DNA from: Diphasiastrum complanatum
Lineage: Eukaryota > Streptophyta > Lycopodiopsida > Lycopodiales > Lycopodiaceae
Assembly: GCA_029204225.1 (NCBI GenBank)
Contig: CM055096.1
Coordinates: forward strand, 75,493,521 to 75,553,520
Reading direction: 5' to 3'
DNA: 60,000 nucleotides
Positions within the stretch are counted from its first letter, which is position 1. The number at the start of each line of letters is the position of its first letter. The position numbers and the translations under genes were made by a program. The notes beneath the pieces were generated by a model, which worked only from the letters and a program-made list of their open reading frames with translations, was not told the origin of the DNA and made no database searches. Positions 1 to 10,565 of this stretch are shown here, piece after piece.

Positions 1-484
1 CACTAACTTGTAAGCCTCTTGGCCTTGCCTTTCATTTGCCTCCCCTTTTCTCATTGGCTTGTGTGAACTTTCCATAGTGCTTTGGAGTGAGTCATTGGCC
101 ATCTATAAGAGAGGGAGAGGGCGCCCAAATGAAAGGAGATTTCTTGTGTTGTTGCTTGCTTCTATTCTATAGTGGATTGCTTGGCTTGCTTGCTTGCTTT
201 GAGAGGATCCCCATCTTTGGTATGAGACTTAGATGGGGGTAGGATCTTGAGCATGCTTGTGATTGGGATGGTAGTGATTGTGGTTTAGCAAGGGGGTGCT
301 AGATAGGGCTTGCTTATGCTTGGATCTAGCTATGGTTGGGTGGTAAATTTTTGAGGCCATCTTGTTTGTCTACTTTTGGAAGTATCTTATAAGCATTGGA
401 GGAGAGGCACATTGGAGGGCTTTTGGAGGCATTGGTGGATATGAACTCAAAGGCTTGGTGGGCTGCTCTTCCTAGTTGTAAAAG
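1..484 (+). repeat. 5' LTR (left end may be off-window)
   Basis: Matches 4021-4398 over its last ~350 bases, with small differences including a ~22-base insertion in the right copy. It ends immediately before the primer-binding site at 485. Confidence 0.8.
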
Positions 485-497
485 TGGTATCAGAGCC
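485..497 (+). other. Primer-binding site (iMet type)
   Basis: TGGTATCAGAGCC directly abuts the end of the left LTR. This motif, complementary to the 3' end of plant initiator tRNA-Met, is the usual minus-strand primer site of plant LTR retrotransposons. Confidence 0.85.
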
Positions 498-1016
498 TCT
501 TCCAAAGTGGGAATGGTAACTCTAAACCTCTTTTTTTTGTTGCATAAAAATCTGCCATCAAATTGTTTTGCTAGTGTGGTTGAAGTAGCACCAATTCTTG
601 CCTCTAGAAATTGGTAAGCTTTTCAATAGGTGCTATTTTTTTAAATTTTTGGAAAGCTTTTTAAGCTGAGAATAGAATGGCCAACATGCACAGATTTTCA
701 ATTTGATAGGTAGAAGTAATTGCAAGTTGAAAAGTAGGTTGAATTTAGAGGCGTTTCATGAAAGTAGAGGTTGGAAATTTCTTGTTTTGATGTAGAGCAG
801 TAGATGTTTGGTCTTTTGTTGGCTGTCCAAATCTGTGGGCCCAGCCAATAAGTGCCCAACTTCAACTTTCAAAATTTTATTTTTGAAGTTTGGTTTGTGC
901 CTAAGTGAAGTTACCAAATGTAGAGGTAGTTTGGAAGATTGTGTTGTCTACACACTAAAATTAGTGAGAAATCAACCCATCTTAGGCTAAATCTACCCTT
1001 CATTTTGAAATTCTGT

Positions 1017-1370
1017 TTTTTTACAGAACTTCAGGGACCTTCACAGAACTTCAGGGACCTTCACAGAACTTCAGTGACCTTCACAAAACTTCAAATCTGA
1101 TTTTTAGTTTATTTGAACCTTGGATTAGTGAAAATAGGCCAAAAATTTTGGTTTTGGTGAAGGGAAGTTAATTTTACATTAAAGGGAAAATTGTTTTACC
1201 CATCATTTTGAAGTTTTATTTTTTTTCACAGAACTTCAATGACCTTCACAAAACTTTAGAAAGCTTCAAATCCGATTTTTAGTCTATTTGGACCTAGGAT
1301 TAGTGAAAATAGGCCAAAAGTTTTGGTTTTTTTAAAGGGAATTTAATTTTACATTAAAGGGGAATTTGTT
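1017..1370 (+). repeat. Tandem repeats in retrotransposon leader
   Basis: A 20-base unit (CAGAACTTCAGGGACCTTCA) occurs about three times at 1024-1090 and again near 1230. A larger ~190-bp segment is also duplicated: the part with TGATTTTTAGTTTATTTG and GTGAAAATAGGCCAAAA near 1097-1180 recurs near 1272-1360. The block lies between the primer-binding site and gag, in the element's untranslated leader. Confidence 0.8.
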
Positions 1371-1505
1371 TTGGGTAAAGGATTGTAAATTCATTCACTT
1401 CTTAACTTTTAAAATTTAAAAAGAAAGAGAAAGAATTTGCTAGCAACTCCTACCAAAACAAAGGATAGTTCTCTATTCCACATTGCTACAAACATAGATG
1501 AAACC

Positions 1506-2225
1506 TTAGTTGCCCGTTCTGGAACGAAACGCGTTTTGAAATGCGTTCCGTTCCGGAACGGACTCCCAAAAAAATTAAAAAAAATACAGTTTTTTTTAAC
1601 AAAGAAAAAAAAGACCATATCCCGAGAGTTGATACATAGAACGGACAACTAAGAGTTTGGCTTCCAATTAGAATTGCGTTTTGGTTCTATAGTTGATCGC
1701 AGTTCTATGGATTATGCTTCTATGGGTTATCTTGGTTGCAAAATTCCTTCCATCATAAAGGGTTCTGTGAGTAGTGGCTTCGTTCAGGCCCACATCACGT
1801 CATCCACGGTTTTGAGACTCTTCGAAACGATCCCTCCAAGTTTACAGAAACCATCTCAAATATAGTGTGGCTCAGACAACAATTCTGGCTCGGATATAGA
1901 TAACGTGGTTTTTAACAAAGCATTGGAGATTTAGGATTAACGTGAGCAGCAGTCAGAGAGGATAGCGATTCTAGGATCAACGTATTTGTTAAAATCGTTC
2001 CTTTTTGCAAAATAACATTTCAAATCGATTTCTGATCTGTAGCGTCTCTCAATGCATTATAAAGCGTCCCTCGATCTGTAGCGTCCCTCAAGAAAGATCG
2101 CGGCTAGCAGGTGGCACTTTGATACCTGTTTTTTTTTTCTTGAAAAAAACATTCCATCCCAGTTCGTTCTGGAACGTATGGAACGGAACGTTCCGACCCC
2201 ATTTTACTCGGAACGGGCTTTTAAG
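1506..2225. mobile_element. Non-autonomous DNA transposon (MITE-like), 720 bp
   Basis: The segment is flanked by the 9-bp direct repeat GATGAAACC at 1497-1505 and 2226-2234, which reads as a target-site duplication (8 or 9 bp depending on whether one C belongs to the terminus). The ends are imperfect inverted repeats: CTTAGTTGCCCGTTC at the left and CTTAAAAGCCCGTTC on the complement of the right. Subterminal regions are full of GGAACG/CGTTCC palindromes. No transposase is encoded. A 9-bp duplication would suit Mutator-like elements and 8 bp would suit hAT; the superfamily is unresolved. Confidence 0.65.
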
Positions 2226-2358
2226 GATGAAACCATTTTGAAAATTTGATAATTGTAAATGGAAATTTGCCATCAAATTTAGTAATGGTTCATTATGAGT
2301 GATGTTATGGAAAAACTAAAAGAGGAATCCAACATGTAAATGAAAACTTGGATGAGTT

Positions 2359-3175
2359 TTGAGTCATTTTCATGGGATTGAATCTAAAAGTTTTGAATCT
2401 TTTTTGGGATATGGTAAGCTTGTAAAAGAACATGCATTAGTTTACACTAAAGCATTCATAAGCCTATTGTCTTTTTCTAATCTTACTTTTTTTGTTGATG
2501 CTTTGAAAACTAGGATCACGATCAAGACATTCCCATGGATCAATCAACCTTTAATCTTACCTTTGACTTATGTGTGGCACAAGCACTACATACAAATTCT
2601 CTACCAGCAAATCCAAGAAACAAACCAACAACTACATGAAACTAATTTGAAAAATCAAGCCCTTGAATCTAAGTTGGCTAATCATTGAAAGCATGTAGTA
2701 CCTACTCCCGTGAAAGTGTATAAAGGGGAAAAGAAAGAGAGGAGTCTACAAAGTAGTTAATTCATGGCTTAATGTTTGGAATAAATATTTTGACGTGAAT
2801 ATCTTTTCTGAAAGTGAAAAACTCTCCACTGCCACTATGTTTTTGGATGGAAAAGCCTTAGTTTGGTGGGAGGATTTAGTAGCCAAAGAAAAACAACTCT
2901 TAACATGGAAGACATTTTGCCTAGTATTCAAGGAATACTTTCTTCCCATGTTAGATGATTATGAACATTTTCAAAAACTTTCGGGATTAACCATGACTAA
3001 AGGCCTTGATCAACTCATTCAAGATTTCCATGAGTATCTTACTCCTCTTTATAGTGAAATACCTCCAAAGATACAAATGCTCATGTTTATTGATGGTTTA
3101 CCTAAAGACTATCAAGTGGATGTTAGAAGGAACCATCCTAACATCCTAGAAGATGCTATCTCCTAAGCCACATAA
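2359..3175 (+). pseudogene. Gypsy gag remnant
   Basis: Broken open frames at 2359-2688 and 2795-3166 read as a decayed retrotransposon gag. The second frame has the tryptophan-rich pattern typical of the Retrotrans_gag domain: a WWEDLV segment, then KTFCLVFKEYF, then a stretch resembling the region before the C-terminal helix of capsid. The two parts are in different frames and stop codons interrupt both, so no functional Gag is made. The family call rests on this pattern and on the zinc knuckle that follows. Confidence 0.65.
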
Positions 3176-3339
3176 GAGTCATCGCCCTAATGAGCAAAAC
3201 AAGGGTTTTCAATTTTAAAAAAAGGATAAGGAAGTTACCGATGAGGCATCTACAAATCCTAATTCTAAGAAACCCAAACACCACTTTAATAACCATCAAG
3301 GTGGCAAGAAGGACCTAGCGGAAGCTCGAAAGAAGAATC

Positions 3340-3381
3340 TTTGTTTCAAGTGCAATGGAGAGGGTCACCTTGCACGGGATT
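3340..3381 (+). pseudogene. Gag zinc knuckle (CCHC)
   Basis: Translation gives CFKCNGEGHLARDC, a complete C-X2-C-X4-H-X4-C nucleic-acid-binding knuckle, downstream of the gag remnant. It is the nucleocapsid part of the same gypsy element; in-frame stops upstream and downstream make it non-functional. Confidence 0.8.
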
Positions 3382-3504
3382 GTGTCAAAAACAAAGCCTC
3401 AACCTTAGGTATCATATCTAAAAGTAATGAGACGAATATTTGTTTTCTTAGTTCAATGTTTTTATGGACCTAATGACTTAATTTGCATTAAGGGTAAAAT
3501 TATT

Positions 3505-4020
3505 TGTTCAAGCCATATTTGGGAAGATTCATAGTAGTGTTCTTGGATGATGTCCTGGTCTTTAGTAAGACTTTGGCGGAACATAAAGAGCATCTTAAGA
3601 TTGTCTTGGACATCTTAAGAAAATAAAAGCTCTTTGCCAAAGTGTCCAAGTGTGATTCTTTTGCTAAAGAGTTATCATACCTGGGGCATAGGATTTCCGA
3701 ACGTGGTATATAAATAGAGGCCGATCGTATCCGGAGGGTTATTGAATGGCCAATTCTTACTACGGTTAGGGAAATCAAGTCATTCTTGGATTTCGATGCT
3801 AGTGATTATGCAATTGGAGCCGTCTTGATGCAAAATGGACATCCTATTGCTTTTGAAAGCAAGAAACTCAATCCAGCTCAATCTAGATATCGTAACTATG
3901 AAAATGAGCTTTATGCTATTATTCATGCCTTGAAAATTTGGCGACATTATTTGTATGGAGCCAAATTTGATGTTTTGACTGATCACCAAACACTCCATTA
4001 TTTCTATGATGCTACAGATT
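3505..4020 (+). pseudogene. Gypsy RT/RNase H remnant
   Basis: The segment starts in the RT palm: the frame reads FLDDVLVFS, which contains the conserved DD catalytic pair, followed by the thumb-like KLFAKVSKC and the LGHRIS motif. It then jumps to RNase H with FDASDYAIGAVLMQ, where D is the first catalytic residue, AFESKKLNPAQSRY, and LTDHQTLHYF. Stops at about 3625 and 3711 and a deletion between RT and RNase H (near 3780) disable it. The RNase H part ends abruptly at the right LTR, which shows the internal deletion. Motif order is that of Ty3/gypsy pol. Confidence 0.85.
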
Positions 4021-4398
4021 TAAAAGGGAGATTTCTTGTGTTGTTGCTTGCTTTTATTCTCTAGTGGATTGCTAGCATGTAGAGAGCATAGATTTGGCTT
4101 GCTTGCTCTTGAGAGGATCACCATCTTTGGTATGGGACTTAGATGGGGGTAGGATCTTGAGCATGCTTGTTATTGTGATGGTAGTGATTGTGGTTTAGCA
4201 AAGGGGTGCTAGATAGGGCTTGCTTATGCATGGATCTAGCTATTGTTGGGTGGTAAATTCTTGAGGCCATCTTGTTTGTCTACTTTTGGAAGGATCTTAG
4301 GAGCATTGGAGGAGAGGCACATTGGAGGGCTTTTGGAGGCATTGGTGGACATGAACTCGAAGGCTTGGTGGGCTGCTCTTCCTTGTTGTAAAAGTGGT
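4021..4398 (+). repeat. 3' LTR, 5'-truncated
   Basis: Closely matches 131-484. The first ~130 bases of the LTR are missing, so the polypurine tract and U3 start were lost in the deletion that fused LTR to RNase H. Confidence 0.8.
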
Positions 4399-4766
4399 TC
4401 ACTACAATACTTTCTTGGGATTGAGGTATGGAGAGTAGCATAGGGGCTATTTATTTCTCAATCTAAGTATGCTCATGAACTTCTTAAAAGTTCAATATGT
4501 CAGAGTGCAAGCCTATATCTATACCATATGATAGTAGATGTAAGCTTATTAAAGATGAGGAGGATCAGGATGTAGATGAGACATTATATAGAAGGCTTGT
4601 TGGAAGGTTAATCGATCTAACTACTACGAGAATAGATATTGCTTATGATGTGAGTATGGTTAGTCAGTTTATGGCTAAGTCTAAGCAGATTCATTGGAGA
4701 GCTGCTAAGCGGATACTCAGATATATTCAAGGTACACTGATCTTTTTTTATTACTCATGCATGTAG
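4397..4766 (+). pseudogene. Ty1/copia pol fragment (RT thumb to RNase H)
   Basis: Reads LQYFLGIEV then, after a stop, FISQSKYAHELLK. In another frame follow the LYRRLVGRLI and DIAYDVSMVSQFMAKSK segments and HWRAAKRILRYIQGT. These are hallmark copia RT C-terminal/RNase H connection motifs. Stop codons and frame changes show decay. The gypsy element above ends inside this sequence. Confidence 0.85.
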
Positions 4767-5130
4767 GTGGGCGCACTACTACTAGATTAGGACTTGTTTT
4801 ACTACTTAGAAATACATCTTGAGTCTTTACCCAATATAGGTAGTAATATTAGTAATCAGCTTTTTGTCTTTTGCTATTTGCTTTATGCTTTTAGCTTTTC
4901 ACATATATTAGAGAAACTATATATGTAGGCTGGCGCCCTACCACAATTTCATTCTAGTGTTTTAGAGCTTTGCTCAATTCTTCTACAATCTATGTTCTCT
5001 TTAATCTCTATGCTTGATTTTGCTAGTAGGACTAGTTAACTCCATCTAAAATTTGCAGATCAAATTTTGACAGAGGGGTACAAGATTTTTCCAATTAAAT
5101 TCCCCCCATGACATAAAACAATGTAAGTGC

Positions 5131-5500
5131 CTAGCCACTAGGGGTAAAATAGGCATTGTATTTCAACACCCTCCCCTTAATGGCTATTTTATTTAATGTA
5201 ATACCTAAAGATCGTCTAAAATTTTCAAATTTCTCTTTACTAAGTGGCATAGAAAAGATGTCTATAGTGTAATATTTGGTGCCACAAAACTCAATATTTG
5301 AATTTCTCCACCATGAACAACCTTCCATTTGAAAGTTTCCATCATGTGTGTAACCAATGCTACATGTATAAGTTCCTTTGACATACTCAAAATTTGCTTG
5401 GCTGATTTCCAGTGTGCCTTTGTAGGTTTATTCATAAACTGACTTGCAACAACTATGTCCCAACATTTTGTATGCATGAGAGTGTTCTTCATCTTAAACT
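5131..5500 (-). pseudogene. Ty1/copia RNase H C-terminus, antisense
   Basis: On the minus strand the frame gives VASQFMNKPTKAHWKSAKQI, then, after a frame change, a tail DIFSMPLSKEKFENFRRSLG that matches the conserved end of copia pol (usually DIFTKPLPKEKFEEFR). A pyrimidine tract at about 5168-5177 (purine-rich on the minus strand) would be the polypurine tract. This is a second copia copy, opposite in orientation to the one at 4.4 kb. Confidence 0.8.
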
Positions 5501-5649
5501 TTCACTCCCTATTATTAGTTCCATCCAATCTACGTGGTTCATTGAGTAGACTCTCACTCAGGCCAGCCATAATTAATCTTCAATAAACAAAAAAGTTTCT
5601 GAAAAATACTCGAGAACTAACTTGCTTTAGGAAACTGGGGTTTCACCCA

Positions 5650-6250
5650 AACTAGTGTAGTATATTATGCCACTTAACTAATTGAACCAAACTAGGGTAG
5701 TATATTATGCCACTTAACTGATATTCAATTGCGTTTGTTCTTGTCGTTGCCACACAATATGGCCTTGCTATGCCTTGCACAAGATCCACTATGCCCCCCG
5801 ATTGGATCTCTCTTTAGAAAGTGTACCTTAATTCTCCACAAGTTGCGCTTTTTAACTTTTAAAAAACCCCTTAGAATCCAAAAAGTTTGGTAGGCTGTGC
5901 TCCTCGTCATTTGTTGTCGAACTATGCCTCTTGTTCTGGAAATTGACTGCTCTACAGAAAGTGCGTGAACCTCCTGGCCACTTTTTCCGAAAGTTAGCTA
6001 TTCTCTAGATGAGCTAGTATATCCAGCAATTCTTAGATTTTTCTGTTGAGTGTTGATGTGCAAGTTTCTGGCTTTTGATTTGCTTGTTAGTCGAAAGTGG
6101 GTTTATCTCAGAGAACGGGAAAATTTATGTAGCCACCTCCCCCTTGAATAAACTAATTCTGTTTAGTTTCTTTTGTGAAGTGTTGCGTTGCAAGTTTTTG
6201 GCTGTGATTTGCTTCTTGGTCAAAAGTGGGTCTTCCTCAGAGAATTACAG
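5650..6250. repeat. Short tandem duplications
   Basis: A ~45-bp unit containing GTAGTATATTATGCCACTTA is repeated at 5658-5690 and 5696-5725. A ~125-bp unit (AAGTTTCTGGCTTTTGATTT versus AAGTTTTTGGCTGTGATTT, each followed by GTGGGT...CAGAGAA) is repeated at about 6050-6120 and 6180-6250. No gene is seen in 5.5-7.0 kb. Confidence 0.6.
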
Positions 6251-7030
6251 CATCTATATATAGGTTTTGGGCAAAATCTCAATATAATTGAGGAAAATCA
6301 CAATTTTTCTCATGGTGCAGCAAAAAATGCATAATATCTGGCAGGCATTGAAACTCTAGAGTAGAGCAAGAAAATGATGTCTTTAATGAGAAAATTTTGT
6401 TAAACTCTTTTCAGCTTCACTGTTAATGGCGTAGTGCCCAAATTCTTTTTCCTAAGCACTATAATGTCTTTGCAGCTTTTAAAGGACTCATGCATCGCGA
6501 ACTACAAGCTTAGATGAAAGAAAATGAATATGAAGATTAGTTAGCTGTTATTTTTTATTCTACTAAATTGAAAATCTAGAATTATTTTCCTTGAATGAGT
6601 AGTCGACTTTTATTGCAGCTATGAATTCCATTGGACAATTGGAAAAGATATGGACATTTCTTTACTTCTGCGTTGTGAGAGTAGGTGTGGCTTGGAGACA
6701 AGACGTCTATATACGTGAGTGGTGAAGTCCATCAGGTTCGAGAATAGGGACAACACGGTATATTGACGGATCTATGATGAAGTGTTCAATCCTGTTGGGT
6801 ACTTGCAATGGGGTATGATGTCAAAAGAAAAAAATTAGAGAAATCATGGTTTTATGATTCTTTAAATGAGTGCTCAAAACCTAGTGATAGGTATAGCTGC
6901 TCGGGCTTGACATTTTATCAAGACTCGGGTTAGGAAATTTTCCTCGAAGATACAAGGAGATCGAGCTTTAACAAATTATTGGCTAGCAGCCTCAAGGAAT
7001 TTTTTTTGGAAGGCAGGATCCAAGAGTAGT

Positions 7031-7437
7031 GTTATGGACATGCATCGACCTCATGATTATTGTGGGACATTATATGATAGTAGTGACATTATTTCATACC
7101 TAATTATTATCACTTTTTGTAGCCCACTTGTGATGCGAAGTCCCATTTAGCTTTTATGTGTCCTTTTAGACACTCGCAAATAAGGCTAGAACTTGTGGGC
7201 TGGTTGACAAAGTCATAATTTTTACAGTATAATATTTATCTGGTAGCAGATGTTTTTTATATTTCATGAGCTCTTTGTTGGAGACTCAACAACTCTTCCT
7301 TATAGTGGATCAGCTATTGATAGTGACTGATGTTCAGTCAGTATTCTTTGTAGGAAATTGCTACTTGATTCATATTTACTTTCTATCATGTACTTGACGT
7401 GATGCCAAATCTGTGATCGAGATCTCAGATCCTAACA
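7031..7437 (+). repeat. 5' LTR of outer element
   Basis: Starts TGTTATGG and ends CCTAACA just before TGGTAT. A partial duplicate of its 3' half, sharing TGCTACTTGATTCATATTTA and TTTCTATCATGT, lies at about 7480-7620. Confidence 0.55.
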
Positions 7438-8250
7438 TGGTATGTTAGGGCATGTTTTTGGGCATGCGAGATCTTGTTTTACTGCAATCGATGTCCATTC
7501 AATATTTTTTTTGGAGATTGCTACTTGATTCATATTTACTTTCTATCATGTCCTTGATATGGTACCACATTTGGGATTGAGTTCGTGGAGATCTTGTTTT
7601 ACTGCAATTTTTGTTCTCAGATGATTGACATGGTTGGAGCTATGTGAAAGTGCACAAAGATAACTTGTAGGAAAGTACACTTTCTCCTTGGAGTTTGTTG
7701 CAGGATCTGACTTTGTCATTGGAGAGGGTTTGAGGCATACCGTACATCTACAGGACTGGCACCTTTTGATTCCTCTTGTGCAGGTGGTAACTACTTCATG
7801 TCTAGGGTAATTGTGGTTCAATACCTAAGAAGGGAAATTTGTCAGATTCACAGCCAGTTTGAGGAGAAATTCACATCATTCTTTTCAGTATAGTAGTTTG
7901 AGCACAACCATAGCAACATCTGTGGAAGTAGCACATGATTCTAGAAGGTTCTAGAGAGCAGCTTATCTTTTGGTAGGTTGTGCTCCCAGCACAAGGTTTG
8001 CAAACTGATACTGTCAAGTGATATCAAATTGACATATCAGTTGCTGACTAGGTTGGACAAGACCCTAGGTTTATACTTTGTGCAGTATACATCAACTGAA
8101 ATGTCCTGAACAACTATTCCTACATCTGCCTACTGTAAAAGCTCTCCACAGTTGGAAGTTACATAAAACACTGGGTGTCAACAGGTTAATGGCGAAGTTC
8201 CATAACTTGAATGTTCTCAAGCATCTTTCTATAGTATTTCTTGAGCAAGT

Positions 8251-8700
8251 ATGGCCAGCCTAAATGAATTTGTGTTATCAAAATCAAGCAAGCTAGTATA
8301 TGGAGGTTTAAAGTGCAAATATCCTTATGGACAAGGATTATTGGGAGATGGTCATGACAAGAGAGGAGACAATGCCACTTACAAAGAGAGAGGCAAAGGA
8401 CTTTGTTTTGAGAAGTCAAAAGAAGAGAGACATATGCCAGAGTATGTTAAAGACAGTCGACACTTCTAGCATCTTGTATTTGAAGAATAGGCTCCACATG
8501 TTGAGGATGGCTTCATGGGAGTCTATCACTGATTACCTTACAAAGTTGAAGAATCTCAAAGACCAGCTTATAGCAGTTGGTGAGAAAGTTTCAAATGCTG
8601 ATCTTGTGCCTATTATGTGTAATAGTTTCTCTCTCTTATCAGAACTTGGTTATGACATTGTCACTTAGAGAAAGAAAATCCATCTTTTAAGAGTTGAATG
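8251..8700 (+). pseudogene. Copia gag (UBN2-type) fragment
   Basis: Frames at 8251-8469 and 8327-8668 carry a decayed copia Gag: a short N-terminal piece, then LKNRLHMLRMASWESITDYL and LTKLKNLKDQLIAVGEKVSN, the helical segment typical of the gag-polypeptide of LTR copia-type (UBN2 family). Frame changes and a stop at 8666-8668 end it. Lies between the two LTRs of the outer element and supports its copia assignment. Confidence 0.75.
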
Positions 8701-8945
8701 GGATACTGCAAAAGCTTGGTCTGATCACATGTTCCTTCAACCACCAGAGCACGCAACATCTTTCATGCGAGTCTTCTCGATGCTGCAATTTGGCCCGATG
8801 AGCCCTATGATGCTGATTTTCATACCTTTTTCCATTCTTGCAAGATGCTAATCGTCAGGCTAGGGTTCCACATAGTTGATATCCCTGACAAGTCCAATAT
8901 TTGATTCAGTGGGATACTACACCTATTCCTAAAGTCACTTGGGAA

Positions 8946-9426
8946 TGTAGGAAATCAAAGTGCCAAGATCCTTCTAACATTCAATCTCCATATACAAGAA
9001 GAAGAAAAAGAGGAAGAAGAAGAAGAAGAGGGAGAGGGTTAGGCGCCCTCAAGGAGAGAGAAAGTAGTAGCAATGCTTGAAAGGGAATGAATTACAAATG
9101 AGCAAAGAGTACATATAAATAGGCCTTCCAAGGGCCTACACTCTTCCAAACTTTGGAAGGTTTCCTAGCCAAATAAGTAGTTCTAGAACCTTCCATGATC
9201 CACTACTAATAATAGGGTACCCCCAAAAGTCAAGATAGGGTCCCTTAACATAATTAGACTTTACTTGGACCCACGAATTACTACTGGACCAAAATTGGGT
9301 CCAACTCAACTAAAACTGACTTAACATGGTCTATATAATAAACCTAACTCATGGTTACACAAGTCTCGACCTTTTGGGTCAAAGCAACCTATGGGAAACT
9401 AACATAATCATTTATTACTTCTAACA
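8946..9426 (-). repeat. 3' LTR of the nested element
   Basis: Begins TGTAGGAAATC and ends ACTTCTAACA (TG...CA ends in plus orientation). Contains a GAA-rich microsatellite near 9000-9035 and one GGCGCC site. Confidence 0.9.
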
Positions 9427-9611
9427 CCCTCCTTAAATGATAATGTAAAAAACATAACATGACATGAAGTACGAAAAATTGCAACAAAAATGCAAAGTGT
9501 TGCATGCTGCCCAAAACTCCATGTAGCTGAAAAGGAAAAGATTAGCTTGCTGTCCAAGCTTAATGCCGCCAAAAAAAACTTCAGCTTGAAGTAGTCGAAG
9601 TAGCCAAAATC

Positions 9612-10565
9612 TCAGCCCCAATCATGCCCGATGTAGAAGAGATGTAGAATACGAAGTGCGGTAGTGAAGACAAGCATGCTCCATCCAAAGTAGGTAACCA
9701 AAAAACCAGCCACAATCCGAAATATGGATTTGCAATCCATCAATGGTTCCCACATGATTCCATAAGTCTTCTTACCACAAGAAACATAAAGAAGAGTATG
9801 ATACTCTTTTACCATCACATCCTCCCGAATCTTACTATCAATGATCTGCTCACCAACACTAGGTAAGACAACACCGTCATCATAAAAAGTAAGCATCAAA
9901 ACATGAAAATCAGCATAAGGTACTGATTTTGGTGAGGCATGTGTGTTTCCTCCAAGGTAAAAAGATGCTTTGCTATCCCGCAAAGACTCGGACAACCAAC
10001 AAGAGGCTGTAGCAGGCTGTCCAACAACCACAAAATCACCAACACTTTGCTGTCCAAAGTGTTCCAAATGTGGACCTTGCTGTCCAAAAACCTTCCACAG
10101 GCCGTTCCCGATGCATAATAGGATGCTCACGATGTAACATAGGCTGAAAATGATCAATAAACCATGGCTGAATCTGGTGTCCACCATCTTCAAGAAAAAA
10201 ACCAACAGCTTGCCACTTTGAACACCCAAAAAATCCAGCAACACACCACTTTGAACCAATGTACTAACTGACGTGATTTTTTCCCCTCCTCCATTAGTAC
10301 AAAATGGCTTCAAAGAATGTTTGATTTCAGCCTTTTCCAAAACATTATCTTGAGAAGCTTGCTCATAAAGTTCTTCACTAATGCATCCATCATTTGCAAC
10401 AAATGGCTCAAGAGAAAAAGAATGCTTTACCATACCAACATTCCGATGCAAACTTGTACTTGTAGAAAGACAATGATCAAACTTTGCATGACTTTGCTCT
10501 TCTACCTTCAAAGAGGATGAAGTAGAGAGGAGAAAGCATGATGATGAATCCTTTATTCGGTACAT
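9612..10565 (-). CDS. Uncharacterised 317-aa ORF inside the nested LTR element
   Basis: The longest uninterrupted frame of the nested element, on its sense (minus) strand about 1 kb after the primer-binding site. I do not recognise the product: no zinc knuckle, retropepsin, RT or integrase motif is present. The protein has a Ser-rich N-terminus (residues 1-45), a strongly hydrophobic segment at about 135-157, a short repeated FGQQ motif at 160-163 and 170-173, and a second long hydrophobic segment at about 281-312 just before the C-terminus, so it could be membrane-associated. It may be a degenerate gag-like or env-like frame, captured host sequence, or a chance frame. That it is open for 317 codons in a young-looking element is the only argument for coding. 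Confidence 0.35.
   Translation of the reverse strand: MYRIKDSSSCFLLSTSSSLKVEEQSHAKFDHCLSTSTSLHRNVGMVKHSFSLEPFVANDGCISEELYEQASQDNVLEKAEIKHSLKPFCTNGGGEKITSVSTLVQSGVLLDFLGVQSGKLLVFFLKMVDTRFSHGLLIIFSLCYIVSILLCIGNGLWKVFGQQGPHLEHFGQQSVGDFVVVGQPATASCWLSESLRDSKASFYLGGNTHASPKSVPYADFHVLMLTFYDDGVVLPSVGEQIIDSKIREDVMVKEYHTLLYVSCGKKTYGIMWEPLMDCKSIFRIVAGFLVTYFGWSMLVFTTALRILHLFYIGHDWG

Larger units (their letters stand above)
1..4398 (+). mobile_element. Internally deleted Ty3/gypsy retrotransposon
   Basis: Two related LTR sequences (1-484 and about 4021-4398) flank gag-like, zinc-knuckle and RT/RNase H-like traces. A tRNA-Met-type primer-binding site, TGGTATCAGAGCC, lies at 485-497 immediately after the left LTR. 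The right LTR lacks roughly the first 130 bases and is joined directly to the RNase H remnant, so protease, most of RT and integrase have been lost. The element sits inside a copia pol sequence that resumes at 4397. Assignment to gypsy rests on the gag and RNase H pattern; the clade is not determined. The true left end may lie outside the window. Confidence 0.8.

Noticed and set aside
1506-2225. Coding capacity of the MITE-like insert (frames at 1674-1865 and 2005-2241)
   Set aside because: Short frames without recognised motifs; they cross the inverted ends.
9896-10520. Overlapping frames 9896-10087 (minus) and 10317-10520 (plus)
   Set aside because: Shadows of the 317-codon frame.
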